The position numbers and the translations under genes are program-made. Below are positions 38,983-47,676 of a stretch of DNA of 64,000 nt, piece after piece (the first letter of the stretch is position 1; each line of letters begins with the position of its first letter). The DNA lies in assembly GCA_022783665.1 (NCBI GenBank), contig JALFZJ010000020.1:1-64000 (forward strand). The letters are read 5' to 3'. The stretch comes from Arcanobacterium sp. Lineage in GTDB: Bacteria; Actinomycetota; Actinomycetes; Actinomycetales; Actinomycetaceae. The notes below the pieces were generated by a model that was not told where the DNA came from, did no database searches, and saw only the letters and a program-made list of their open reading frames with translations.

Positions 38983-40521
38983 ATGAATGAAGAAGTGATG
39001 CCAAAAACCTACGCTCTGAAGACGATGGGCTGCCAGATGAATGTTCACGATTCTGAACGTCTCGCTGGTTTGCTTGATGAAGCTGGATATGTACCAGTGG
39101 AACTCGTGCCACAAGCTGCTGCGCGTGCAACTGATGCGGGTGATCAAGGAGCAGACGTGCTCGTGATTAATACATGCTCAGTACGTGAGAATGCGGCGAA
39201 TCGTCTTTTCGGCAATCTCGGCCAGCTCGCAGAAGTTAAACGTGAGCGGCCGGGGATGCAAATAGCAGTAAGTGGCTGCCTGGCGCAGCAGCTGCGTGGT
39301 GGCATTGTGGACAAAGCTCCTTGGGTAGACGTGGTGCTCGGCACTCATAATCTTGATGTATTGCCGGCGCTTCTTGAGCGTGCACGCCACAACAACGAGG
39401 CAGCAGTCGAAATTGAGGAATCACTGAAAGTATTTCCTTCTACACTGCCTTCGCATCGCGAATCTGCCTATGCGGCGTGGGTGTCGATAGCTGTGGGATG
39501 CAACAACACATGTACGTTCTGTATCGTCCCGCATCTGAGGGGGAAGCAGAAAGACCGCCGGCCGGGCGACGTCTTGAACGAGATTCGCGCGGTTGTGGAT
39601 GAAGGCGCGATCGAGGTGACGCTGCTCGGGCAAAACGTGAACTCTTACGGCATAGAATTTGGCGACCGCTCGGCGTTTTCGAAGCTATTGCGGGCTGCGG
39701 GGAGCATTGATGGGCTCGAACGCGTACGATTCACCTCTCCGCATCCGGCAATGTTTACAGACGACGTTATCGATGCAATGGCTGAAACCCCTACGGTGAT
39801 GCCATCGTTGCACATGCCACTGCAGTCTGGTTCGGATGCGATTTTGCGCGCTATGAGGCGTTCATATCGTTCATCGAGGTTCTTACGGATCTTACAACGC
39901 GTACGTGAGCAGATTCCTCATGCTGCCATTACGACGGATATCATCGTGGGCTTTCCTGGTGAGACTGAGGACGACTTCCTTCAGACTCTCGATGTAGTCG
40001 AAGAATCTCGATTTAGCTCAGCTTTCACATTCTTGTACTCGCCACGTCCCGGTACGCCTGCAGCAGACATGGATAATCAGGTGCCAGATGAAGTGGCAAA
40101 CGAGCGCTTCCAGCGTCTGGTTCAGTTACAAAATCGCATATCCCTTGAAGAAAATGAAAAATGTGAAGGTCAGACAGTTACAGTGCTCGTCTCCGAGGGC
40201 GAAGGCCGCAAAGACGGTGCCACAGAACGCATCTCGGGTAGAGCAGAGGATAACCGGCTCGTCCACGTGGCGCTTCCACACCACAGTAACGAGCGGCCAC
40301 GCCCAGGCGATATGGTAAAAGCTCGCGTCACTCATGGCGCTCCCCATTATCTCCTTGCGGATTCGGCTCTTACTGGCGGTGAATTTGAAATCGTGCGTAC
40401 TCGAGCTGGTGATGCATGGGAGCGCGGCGAGGCTCGCAAGGCTGAGCTTCAGGCTGAGGCTGAAGGTCGCGTGCCGGTAACGATTGGAATGCCGACGTTA
40501 AGAGTGCGTAGTGGTTCCTAG
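38983..40521 (+). CDS. miaB: tRNA-2-methylthio-N6-isopentenyladenosine37 methylthiotransferase
   Basis: Radical-SAM enzyme adding a methylthio group to A37 after MiaA action. It has the UPF0004 domain ([12 protein letters not shown]), the radical-SAM cysteines in [21 protein letters not shown] (split near residues 168-180), and a TRAM domain at about 400-465. The 512-residue length is typical of actinobacteria. It is followed by miaA with an 11-base overlap, so consecutive modification steps are co-expressed. Confidence 0.96.
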   Translation: MNEEVMPKTYALKTMGCQMNVHDSERLAGLLDEAGYVPVELVPQAAARATDAGDQGADVLVINTCSVRENAANRLFGNLGQLAEVKRERPGMQIAVSGCLAQQLRGGIVDKAPWVDVVLGTHNLDVLPALLERARHNNEAAVEIEESLKVFPSTLPSHRESAYAAWVSIAVGCNNTCTFCIVPHLRGKQKDRRPGDVLNEIRAVVDEGAIEVTLLGQNVNSYGIEFGDRSAFSKLLRAAGSIDGLERVRFTSPHPAMFTDDVIDAMAETPTVMPSLHMPLQSGSDAILRAMRRSYRSSRFLRILQRVREQIPHAAITTDIIVGFPGETEDDFLQTLDVVEESRFSSAFTFLYSPRPGTPAADMDNQVPDEVANERFQRLVQLQNRISLEENEKCEGQTVTVLVSEGEGRKDGATERISGRAEDNRLVHVALPHHSNERPRPGDMVKARVTHGAPHYLLADSALTGGEFEIVRTRAGDAWERGEARKAELQAEAEGRVPVTIGMPTLRVRSGS

Positions 40522-41470
40522 CGCGCTTCCGATCCTCGCGGTTGTAGGGCCGACGGCAAGCGGTAAGACAGCATTCTCGATTGCTCTTGCCCAAGCACTT
40601 GGTGGATCTCGAAACGTCGAAATCGTCTCAGCTGATGCATTTCAGCTTTACCGTGGCATGGACGTCGGTACAGCGAAGATTACGCCGCAGCAGATGCAAG
40701 GCATAGCGCATCATCAAATCGATGTGCTTGATATTCTCGATGAAGCATCGGTTGCTGTCTATCAAAGGAGTGCGCGTGCAGATATTGAAGCGATCCTCGA
40801 TAGGGGCAAGATTCCGATTCTCGTGGGCGGATCTGGCCTTTACGTTTCGGCAGCACTCGATGAACTCGATTTCCCTGGCCACGATCCCCAGATACGCGCC
40901 GAACTCGACGGCGTCTTTACTGAGTATGGGCTTGAGCCGCTCCAGGCAGAACTTCGCGATCTCGATCCAGCATCAGCTCGCACGATCGATATGAACAATC
41001 CACGGCGAGTGATCAGGGCGCTTGAAGTTGTACGCCTGACGGGAAAATCGTACACGCCGGTATTCCCACGCCACACCCGCCACTACGATCGCGCCCAGAT
41101 ATTTGGAATAAGAAGGTCAGTTGATACTCTGAACGCCAGCATTAATGCGCGCGTGGTGGAAATGTTTGATGGGGGTCTACTTGAAGAGACTCAATATTTG
41201 GCATCTATTGGCTTACGCCAAGCCCATACAGCCAAACGGGCAACCGGCTATACGCAAGCTCTTGATGTGATCGACGGCAAACTGGATATCGGTGATGCGA
41301 TTGAACAAACGCAACTCCTCACCCGGCGTCTAGCGAAAAAGCAGCGCACGTGGTTTCGAGCCGATCCCCGTATACGCTGGTTAGATCTCGACGCTCACAG
41401 TTCGCCGGAAATTGATGAGCAAATGCGCAGCTATGCCCATGCCATTGCGAGCGCAGTGACGCACGCTTAG
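40511..41470 (+). CDS. miaA: tRNA dimethylallyltransferase
   Basis: Transfers dimethylallyl from DMAPP to N6 of A37, using isoprenoid made by the MEP pathway encoded in this window. The P-loop [13 protein letters not shown] is at residues 10-22, with [17 protein letters not shown] and the C-terminal [17 protein letters not shown]. It starts with GTG inside the end of miaB. Its stop overlaps by four bases the stop of the convergent methyltransferase gene. Confidence 0.95.
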   Translation: MVPSALPILAVVGPTASGKTAFSIALAQALGGSRNVEIVSADAFQLYRGMDVGTAKITPQQMQGIAHHQIDVLDILDEASVAVYQRSARADIEAILDRGKIPILVGGSGLYVSAALDELDFPGHDPQIRAELDGVFTEYGLEPLQAELRDLDPASARTIDMNNPRRVIRALEVVRLTGKSYTPVFPRHTRHYDRAQIFGIRRSVDTLNASINARVVEMFDGGLLEETQYLASIGLRQAHTAKRATGYTQALDVIDGKLDIGDAIEQTQLLTRRLAKKQRTWFRADPRIRWLDLDAHSSPEIDEQMRSYAHAIASAVTHA

Positions 41471-42111
41471 GCAAGGCGTACTTCGATCACGCGGTATCCT
41501 TGTGAGGAACCGACTTTTGATGCCGTGTGCGCCTGGTTGTTGAGCCATTTGATTAAAGAATCAGCGCCGAGATTCTTTTGCACAACCAGATATGCCACAC
41601 CTTCAGGGCTCAAAAGGTTGAGCCAGCGGGTAAGCAGATCGTGCAATTGGGTTTTACCAATGCGGATTGGAGGGTTTGACCATAAGAGGTCGATTGTGCG
41701 TCCCGTCTGTTCAAGCTGAGTGATTGCTGCTTCTGGCATCGAAGCGGTGACGTTGTTCAATCCATTACGTTTGGCATTGTCAGCGCTAAGAGCAAGAGCG
41801 CGTTCATTGACGTCTACAGCTATGACCTCACTCTCAGGATGCGATTGAGCAAGTGCCAAGGTAAGCGGGCCCCATCCGCAGCCTAGATCCACCGCAAGTG
41901 AGCCAGGATTCAGATCAACGAGAGGTACTTTGTGTAAAAAGACGGCGCTACCTTTATCTAGCCCTCGGGGGGAAAAGATACCTGCCTGAGTACGAATATG
42001 GTAGTGAGATTCCAGAAGCTGTACATCGAATTCGTATACCTCGTTCGAAGAATGAGGGTGAGCTGTGAAATAGTGTTCGGACACGGCATTAGAATATCGA
42101 AGCCTGTGCAT
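41467..42111 (-). CDS. RsmC-like class I SAM methyltransferase
   Basis: The protein has the MTS (methyltransferase small) fold: VDLGCGWGPLTLALA SAM-binding motif near residue 75 and the catalytic SNPPIRIGK motif near residue 147, characteristic of 16S rRNA G1207 methylase RsmC and relatives. A guanine N2 rRNA methylase role is the best guess. The ATG at 42111 is preferred to the track's TTG at 42120. It overlaps miaA by four bases at the 3' end, and its start codon overlaps the track's hflX start. dapF usually lies in this slot in mycobacteria. Confidence 0.85.
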   Translation of the reverse strand: MHRLRYSNAVSEHYFTAHPHSSNEVYEFDVQLLESHYHIRTQAGIFSPRGLDKGSAVFLHKVPLVDLNPGSLAVDLGCGWGPLTLALAQSHPESEVIAVDVNERALALSADNAKRNGLNNVTASMPEAAITQLEQTGRTIDLLWSNPPIRIGKTQLHDLLTRWLNLLSPEGVAYLVVQKNLGADSLIKWLNNQAHTASKVGSSQGYRVIEVRLA

Positions 42112-43819
42112 GGCTGCCAATATGGAGACGCAAGGTGGCTACGGTATATTGATACATAGATTAGAGGAGATCACGATTAGTACCCATACGTCACATGATG
42201 GCTCATCCGCCCCCGATAACGCCACGGCGAACACCTCCGATGAGGAACGTGGCCATGAGGAAAGCCGCCCTGCTTTAGAGATTCATTCACATGCGGGCAC
42301 GGCTCTACAAGCCGACCCTGCGTATGATGGCAGCTGGGCTGGTGGCGAGTTCGAACGTGAAGTGAGATCACGGCTGCGGCGAGTTGGAGGAATCGGAAGC
42401 GAACGCCATGAAGAAGACGCAGATGTTGAATACCGCCAACTGCGCCTGGAAAAAGTAGTCCTTGTGGGGTTGTGGGTAGACGGCGACGCGCGTTCGGCGG
42501 AAGATTCGCTGAGAGAGCTAGCAGCCTTGGCTGAAACAGCTGGCTCTGAAGTGCTCGACGGGCTTATTCAGCGGCGCGCTTTACCAGATCCGGCCACTTT
42601 TCTTGGCTCAGGAAAAGCCCGAGAGCTTCGCGATATCGTCGATTCGGTTGGGGCAGATACGGTAATCGTCGATTCTGAGCTTGCCCCTTCGCAAAGGCGT
42701 GCACTTGAAGATATCCTGAACGTCAAAGTGATTGACCGTACCGCATTGATCCTTGATATTTTCGCGCAGCACGCGAAATCAAAAGAAGGCAAAGCCCAGG
42801 TGGAGCTCGCTCAACTCGAATACTTGTTGCCGAGACTGCGCGGCTGGGGTGACTCGATGTCTCGCCAGGCCGGTGGCCGCGTAGCCGGAGGTGCGGGCAT
42901 TGGCTCGCGCGGCCCGGGCGAAACAAAGATTGAGCTAGATCGCCGTCGTATTCGCACTCGGATGGCGAAACTCCGCAAGGATTTGAAAAAGATGGCTCCT
43001 GGAAGATCTGCTCGCAGAGCGGGAAGACGCCGTCATGGCATACCGAGCGTGGCAGTCGTAGGCTATACGAATGCGGGAAAATCATCCTTGATGAACGTGC
43101 TCACCGGTGCGGACGTGATGGTGGAAAACGCACTATTTGCTACGCTTGATCCCACCGTCCGGCAGTCTCTCACGCCTGACGGGCGTGAATACACGCTGAC
43201 TGACACGGTCGGATTTGTACGTTCCTTGCCCACCCAACTCGTGGAGGCATTCCGATCCACCCTAGAAGAGATTTCTGAAGCAGACCTCATTGTGCATGTT
43301 GTAGACTCCTCCCACGATGATCCCGTGGGGCAGATTGAAGCAGTCTACGAGGTGCTCCGCGGTATTGATCGAGCCATGAGTATTCCTGAACTCATCGTGT
43401 TTTCTAAAACAGATATTGCCGATCCGGTGACTCTCGTCTCCTTGCGTTCGCGCTATCCTGAATCGGTTGCAGTGAGTGCCGTGACTGGAGAGGGAATTGA
43501 CGAACTCAAAGCTGCCATTGCCGATCGTTTGCCGCGCCCATCGATCTGGGTGAATGTAACCATCCCCTATACCAGGGGTGACCTCGTCGCGCTTATACAC
43601 GATAGAGGCGAGGTGCAGAGTGAAACCTTCAGCAGTCAGGGCACAACACTCCAAGGGTTCGTTACACGGGAACTAGCAGGGTACATAGAGTCCGAAGGGT
43701 GTGAGGTGACGACGGGCACGGAGCCTCGCGTTATGGAGGAGTCCGATGGCGAAAACGCCCGTCAAGCTACGGACTTACCTCAATCGATGCCGCCGAGCCA
43801 TGCGTCAGCGCAGGCATAG
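42110..43819 (+). CDS. hflX: GTPase HflX
   Basis: Ribosome-associated GTPase that splits stalled ribosomes under stress. The HflX N-terminal domain (LRLEKVVLVGLWVDGD, the GSGKARELRDIV loop), the glycine-rich GWGDSMSRQAGGRVAGG linker, and the G domain (VGYTNAGKSS, DTVGFVRSLP) are present. The start is uncertain: the ATG at 42110 overlaps the divergent methyltransferase start and lacks a ribosome site. The best ribosome site, GAGGAG at 42164, is six bases before an in-frame ATT at 42176, preceded by TATATT. The first about 90 residues are poorly conserved. Confidence 0.93.
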   Translation: MAANMETQGGYGILIHRLEEITISTHTSHDGSSAPDNATANTSDEERGHEESRPALEIHSHAGTALQADPAYDGSWAGGEFEREVRSRLRRVGGIGSERHEEDADVEYRQLRLEKVVLVGLWVDGDARSAEDSLRELAALAETAGSEVLDGLIQRRALPDPATFLGSGKARELRDIVDSVGADTVIVDSELAPSQRRALEDILNVKVIDRTALILDIFAQHAKSKEGKAQVELAQLEYLLPRLRGWGDSMSRQAGGRVAGGAGIGSRGPGETKIELDRRRIRTRMAKLRKDLKKMAPGRSARRAGRRRHGIPSVAVVGYTNAGKSSLMNVLTGADVMVENALFATLDPTVRQSLTPDGREYTLTDTVGFVRSLPTQLVEAFRSTLEEISEADLIVHVVDSSHDDPVGQIEAVYEVLRGIDRAMSIPELIVFSKTDIADPVTLVSLRSRYPESVAVSAVTGEGIDELKAAIADRLPRPSIWVNVTIPYTRGDLVALIHDRGEVQSETFSSQGTTLQGFVTRELAGYIESEGCEVTTGTEPRVMEESDGENARQATDLPQSMPPSHASAQA

Positions 43820-43838
43820 CCTGCCTAAGTGAGGATGC

Positions 43839-45812
43839 ATGGCTCTAGATGGGGATAGCTCTGCTGAGCAGTTTACTTCAGCAGATGTGCTCGATGCTTT
43901 ACATGACGTGATAACTGATCTTGGCGGGCATGCACGTGTTGGTCAAGACGCAATGGCCACAGAGGTGTATGAGGCTCTTCTCGATGGTGGTCATCTTATG
44001 GTGCAGGCGGGAACTGGTACCGGCAAGTCACTCGGCTATCTTGTGCCGGCGTTGCTCTGGGCCGATGCGAACAATACGCGAGTGGTAATATCGACTGCCA
44101 CACTGGCGCTACAACGCCAGATTATGACCCATGATGCGCCTTTGGTACTTCAGTACTTTAAGCGGCGAGGTAAAATTCCGCCGCGTATCGCCTTGCTCAA
44201 GGGGTGGAATAACTATGTCTGCCTGCGCAAGGCCAGCGGTGGCTATCCAGACGACGGTGCCTTGCTTTCCCGAGCTGAAGGGGAGTACGGTGCCACAGCC
44301 ACAGGGGAGCAGGTAACGCGGGCACGTGACTGGGCCATGAGCACCGACACTGGGGATCGTGACGATCTCGTGCCGGGCGTAAGTGAACGCGCATGGGCGC
44401 AAATATCGATCCCGAAAAGCGAGTGTATCGGCCAATCTTGCCCTTTGCGTGACGCGTGCTTCCCGAGGCTTGCTCGAATTGAAGCCGAAAAAGCGAGCGT
44501 CGTCGTCACTAATCATGCGATGCTGGGTGTAGCGACGACGGGAGCGCAAGTACTTCCTGATGCTGATGCGTTCATTGTGGACGAAGCTCATGACCTAGAC
44601 TCGCGGGTGACTTCACAGCTCACGCAAACGCTAATGCATACAGAGATTAAGCGTGTTGCGCGTATGCTTCGGCGCAACGGGCTCGACGATCTCGAACTTG
44701 AGATCTGCGCCGATAACCTCGATACAGAAATGGGTTTCCTCCCTGAAGGGCGAATCACGGAGCTCCCAGAAGGATTGAGTGGCGTCGTCTTGCAGCTTCT
44801 TGGGCAACTACAAAATGCCAGCGAAGAGCTATCGAGTTGGAGCGTCAAAGGAGAGGAACAATCAGCAGCGAAGCAAATCCTTCGGTCACGCATGATGGAG
44901 ATGATGACTTTCTGCACCGATATCCTCGGTGATGGGCTCGCCACGAAACGATCAGTGGCATGGAAGTCTCTATGGGGTGATGACACTCCTATACTCAACC
45001 TTGCCCCGATGAATATTGCCTGGAATTTGGCGCATACGTTGTTTTCCGAACATGCCGCTGTGCTGACGTCAGCTACCTTGAAGCTCGGAGGTAGTTTCGA
45101 TGCAATCGCCAGACGCGTGGGATTTACACTCGACGACGTCGGACACTGGCACGGGCTTGACGTGGGCACCCCCTTCGATACGGTGAACCAGGGAGTTCTC
45201 TATGTGGCGAAACACCTGCCCGTGCCAGGGCGCGAGGGCTATGGCGAGGAACATCTGAAAGAACTTACGGAGCTCATTCGCGCTTCACGCGGTGGAGCTC
45301 TGGCACTGTTTACTTCTCGTGCCGCTGCACAGCGCGCATCGGAATATGTGCGCCATGAATTGCCGTACGAGATTCTCCTTCAGGGTGAGGATCAGCTTCC
45401 AACACTCGTAGAGCGATTCCGTGATTCGGATTCAGCGTGTCTGTTTGGCACATATTCTCTATGGCAAGGAGTGGATGTGCCAGGAAGGACGAACCGACTC
45501 GTCGTCATCGATCGGATTCCTTTTCCCCGCCCAGACGATCCGCTTACTCAAGCGCGTACGGAAGTTGCACAAGAGCATCACCACAATGGTTTCATGAACG
45601 TTTCGGCTACCCATGCCGCCTTGCTGCTTGCCCAAGGAGCAGGGCGCTTGCTTCGCACACACGAAGATAAGGGGGTGGTGGCGATCCTCGATTCGCGAAT
45701 TGCCACCCGATCATACAGCCGGTTCTTACTCGATTCGCTTCCGCCTATGTGGGCCACAACGAGGCAAGATGTTGTGTTAGGAGTCCTTCAGCGCCTCAGC
45801 TCGAAAGGCTAA
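43839..45812 (+). CDS. DinG/YoaA-type ATP-dependent DNA helicase
   Basis: A 657-residue XPD-like superfamily 2 helicase. Walker A QAGTGTGKS is at residues 56-64, the DEAH box in FIVDEAHDLDS, and the helicase motif VI region in LLAQGAGRLLR. Four cysteines between motifs I and II (YVCLRK, then CIGQSC and DAC) match the 4Fe-4S domain of this family. It probably unwinds damaged or R-looped DNA. It lies between hflX (19 bases upstream) and the convergent lexA; no SOS box was seen in front of it. Confidence 0.92.
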   Translation: MALDGDSSAEQFTSADVLDALHDVITDLGGHARVGQDAMATEVYEALLDGGHLMVQAGTGTGKSLGYLVPALLWADANNTRVVISTATLALQRQIMTHDAPLVLQYFKRRGKIPPRIALLKGWNNYVCLRKASGGYPDDGALLSRAEGEYGATATGEQVTRARDWAMSTDTGDRDDLVPGVSERAWAQISIPKSECIGQSCPLRDACFPRLARIEAEKASVVVTNHAMLGVATTGAQVLPDADAFIVDEAHDLDSRVTSQLTQTLMHTEIKRVARMLRRNGLDDLELEICADNLDTEMGFLPEGRITELPEGLSGVVLQLLGQLQNASEELSSWSVKGEEQSAAKQILRSRMMEMMTFCTDILGDGLATKRSVAWKSLWGDDTPILNLAPMNIAWNLAHTLFSEHAAVLTSATLKLGGSFDAIARRVGFTLDDVGHWHGLDVGTPFDTVNQGVLYVAKHLPVPGREGYGEEHLKELTELIRASRGGALALFTSRAAAQRASEYVRHELPYEILLQGEDQLPTLVERFRDSDSACLFGTYSLWQGVDVPGRTNRLVVIDRIPFPRPDDPLTQARTEVAQEHHHNGFMNVSATHAALLLAQGAGRLLRTHEDKGVVAILDSRIATRSYSRFLLDSLPPMWATTRQDVVLGVLQRLSSKG

Positions 45813-45829
45813 CCGTGTGAGTCTATGTG

Positions 45830-46642
45830 TTACAGCGAGCGGATTACTGATACGACTTTGCCGAGGATAGTTGCTTCGTCGCCGGGGATTGGATCAAAGG
45901 CAGGATTGCGCGGAAGGAGCCACACGTGGCCGTCTTTATGGCTCAGGACTTTAACGGTCGCCTCGCCGTCTATCATTGCGGCCACAATTTCGCCATTTTC
46001 TGCCGTGTTTTGTTGGCGGATGACGACGTGGTCACCGTCGCAAATAGCGGCGTCTATCATGGACTCACCTCGCACCCGCAACATAAACACCTCGCCGTGG
46101 CCGGTGATTGATCGAGGGAGAGGGAAGACATCTTCGACGTCTTCCTCAGCGAGTATTGGTGTGCCTGCTGCAATTTGCCCAACGAGCGGAACATTTACCA
46201 TTGAGGATGATTCCGCCTCAAGATGAGAATGCTCTGGATCGTGGGAGATAGGTAGTGTAGCGAGACCGGACAGGTGTGGTGCTGCGTCGTTGACTGCACG
46301 TAGATCCGTACCAACGGTGCTGGTAGGGGAGGGCTCGCCATGAGTCGAGGCGAGCGCAGCAGAAGAATCGTGCGCCCGCAGCGTACCTGTTTCGAGATCG
46401 ATGCGTGAACCGAGAGTCGTGATTTCTATTGTGCGTGAGCGGCCAGGGTCGCGCACAATGAGATCGAGATTCTCCAGGGCGTCGAGTTGGTATTTCACCG
46501 AACTAGGCGATGCGAGGCCTACGCGTTCAGCGAGTTCGCGAAAGGTAGGAGGGAAACCCTTCTCATCTACAGCGGCGCGAATAGCAGCGAAGATCTTCAG
46601 CTGGCGGTCTGAAAGACGCAGATTGGGCAGTGTATCTCGCAT
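45830..46642 (-). CDS. lexA: LexA repressor
   Basis: SOS master repressor and self-cleaving protease. The winged helix-turn-helix is in residues 1-75 (LSDRQLKIFAAIRAAV, TFRELAERVGLASPSSVKYQLDALE). The cleavage site Ala159-Gly160 and the Ser194/Lys231 dyad (GESMIDAAI, ATVKVL) are intact. At 270 residues it is longer than usual because about 60 linker residues separate the two domains. It is divergent from the SOS-boxed membrane-protein gene; AAGGA precedes the ATG. The operators at 46830-46910 are about 190-270 bases from its start, so autoregulation could use the nearest one. Confidence 0.96.
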   Translation of the reverse strand: MRDTLPNLRLSDRQLKIFAAIRAAVDEKGFPPTFRELAERVGLASPSSVKYQLDALENLDLIVRDPGRSRTIEITTLGSRIDLETGTLRAHDSSAALASTHGEPSPTSTVGTDLRAVNDAAPHLSGLATLPISHDPEHSHLEAESSSMVNVPLVGQIAAGTPILAEEDVEDVFPLPRSITGHGEVFMLRVRGESMIDAAICDGDHVVIRQQNTAENGEIVAAMIDGEATVKVLSHKDGHVWLLPRNPAFDPIPGDEATILGKVVSVIRSL

Positions 46643-46689
46643 GGCTCATCCTTGCATTTATATCGGGCTCGTATATTTGCGACTCGTGT

Positions 46690-46726
46690 GCGATTCGTAT
46701 GTATGTATGAGATTTGTATGTACGTG
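46690..46726. repeat. TATG-rich short repeat upstream of lexA
   Basis: Several near-tandem GTATG/TATG units (cgtatgtatgtatgag then tgtatgtacg) lie 50-85 bases before lexA. They may be a slippage-prone microrepeat in the lexA leader or promoter. Confidence 0.3.
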
Positions 46727-46829
46727 ACCCACGCGGATGGATGCAGGGGCAAAACGTCAAAAAATTTCTACCCCACCCACGCGCTGTAATGGTTTCATCA
46801 GTGATTCTAGCGCATCGCCCCTAGGTCAC

Positions 46830-46845
46830 TCAAACATTTGTTCGG
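46830..46845. promoter_or_regulatory. SOS box 1 (degenerate) in the lexA divergent region
   Basis: TCAAACATTTGTTCGG is one mismatch per half-site away from the consensus; its reverse complement shares the AAAT centre of the recA box. Nearest of three boxes to lexA. Confidence 0.6.
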
Positions 46846-46850
46846 TCGAG

Positions 46851-46866
46851 TCGAACAGATGTTCTA
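46851..46866. promoter_or_regulatory. SOS box 2
   Basis: TCGAACAGATGTTCTA keeps the GAAC-N4-GTTC core exactly. Its right end overlaps the -35 of the promoter of the divergent membrane-protein gene. Confidence 0.8.
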
Positions 46867-46893
46867 GACATTCCTTGCGAATCGCTGTATTGT
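46865..46893 (+). promoter_or_regulatory. Promoter of the SOS-controlled membrane-protein gene
   Basis: TAGACA (five of six bases of the consensus), a 17-base spacer and TATTGT. SOS box 2 overlaps the -35 and SOS box 3 covers the expected transcription start, so LexA should repress it tightly. Confidence 0.65.
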
Positions 46894-46894
46894 G

Positions 46895-46910
46895 TAGAAC
46901 AGATGTTCGA
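46895..46910. promoter_or_regulatory. SOS box 3
   Basis: TAGAACAGATGTTCGA keeps the GAAC-N4-GTTC core and mirrors box 2. It covers the predicted transcription start, 18 bases before the start codon. Confidence 0.8.
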
Positions 46911-46927
46911 AAAGGTTGAGGTGAAAC

Positions 46928-47587
46928 ATGGCTACTTCTTTCGCAAATTGTGCGTATTCTCTGCCTCGCAGTGCTGTATCTGTGCAAAACGTTCAACAGC
47001 AAGGTGGCATGCAGCCTCCTGTGGAGGTGCGTGATTCTCTGAGGCTGGTATCGCCGGACGAGACTGGGTTGGAGGCCGCTGTAGCTGGCGAGGAAGCTGG
47101 TGGCGAGGAGGTTGCTCGCGTAACGGGCAAACGCAGTTCTCCGGTGGCTCTCCACGTCGTAGGAGGTGCCGTTGGAGGGAGTGCAGCCGCGCGTGATCGA
47201 AACGTTGGCGCGGAATCGTTGCGTGAGTTCGGCGGAGCGAAAGAGCGTCGCGGTACGATGAGACGCAAAGACGTGGTGCGCCCGGATCGCCCTCGTATTC
47301 GTTCAGGTGCTGCATTGTTTTCTGTGCAGACACCTGTGTCTGCCCCCGAGGTTGTAGAGTTTAGCCATTATGCAGGCACGTGGCGCATTGACGCGTCAGC
47401 GCCGGATCGGGCAATCAATCACGCTCGTAGATCCGCTCAGCATACGCCGCCTGTAGCGACTCCCGGATCATTGCTTACGGGAGTTGGCGGTGCGGCTATT
47501 GGTACATTTATCGTGAAGAGTCTTGCAGCAATGTTCCTTATGGCGAGCACGTTCTTTGCAGGAATTGCACTCGTCGCGGCACTGTGA
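46928..47587 (+). CDS. SOS-controlled tail-anchored membrane protein (DivS/ChiZ position)
   Basis: A 219-residue protein I cannot assign to a family. Residues 1-180 are hydrophilic, probably disordered, with an acidic Gly/Ala/Glu part (45-65) and an Arg-rich part (105-125). After a small Gly/Ala-rich hydrophobic approach comes a membrane segment ending exactly at the C-terminus (about 198-219, behind Lys197). GAGG precedes the ATG. Two strong SOS boxes lie on its promoter. In Corynebacterium and Mycobacterium the gene between lexA and nrdR encodes the SOS division inhibitor DivS/ChiZ with a LysM domain; no LysM is seen here. A division-inhibitor role is inferred from position and regulation only. 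Confidence 0.8.
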   Translation: MATSFANCAYSLPRSAVSVQNVQQQGGMQPPVEVRDSLRLVSPDETGLEAAVAGEEAGGEEVARVTGKRSSPVALHVVGGAVGGSAAARDRNVGAESLREFGGAKERRGTMRRKDVVRPDRPRIRSGAALFSVQTPVSAPEVVEFSHYAGTWRIDASAPDRAINHARRSAQHTPPVATPGSLLTGVGGAAIGTFIVKSLAAMFLMASTFFAGIALVAAL

Positions 47588-47663
47588 TTCGAGGCGCACT
47601 GCAATACAAGCGGCGATAGAAATAGTCAATGTGCTGCATGAGGTGAAGTATCTCCGTCGCGAG

Positions 47664-47676
47664 TATACTTCGCAGT
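47664..47676 (+). promoter_or_regulatory. Putative leaderless promoter of nrdR
   Basis: TATACT ends seven bases before the nrdR ATG; no ribosome site is seen. The -35 is weak. Confidence 0.45.
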
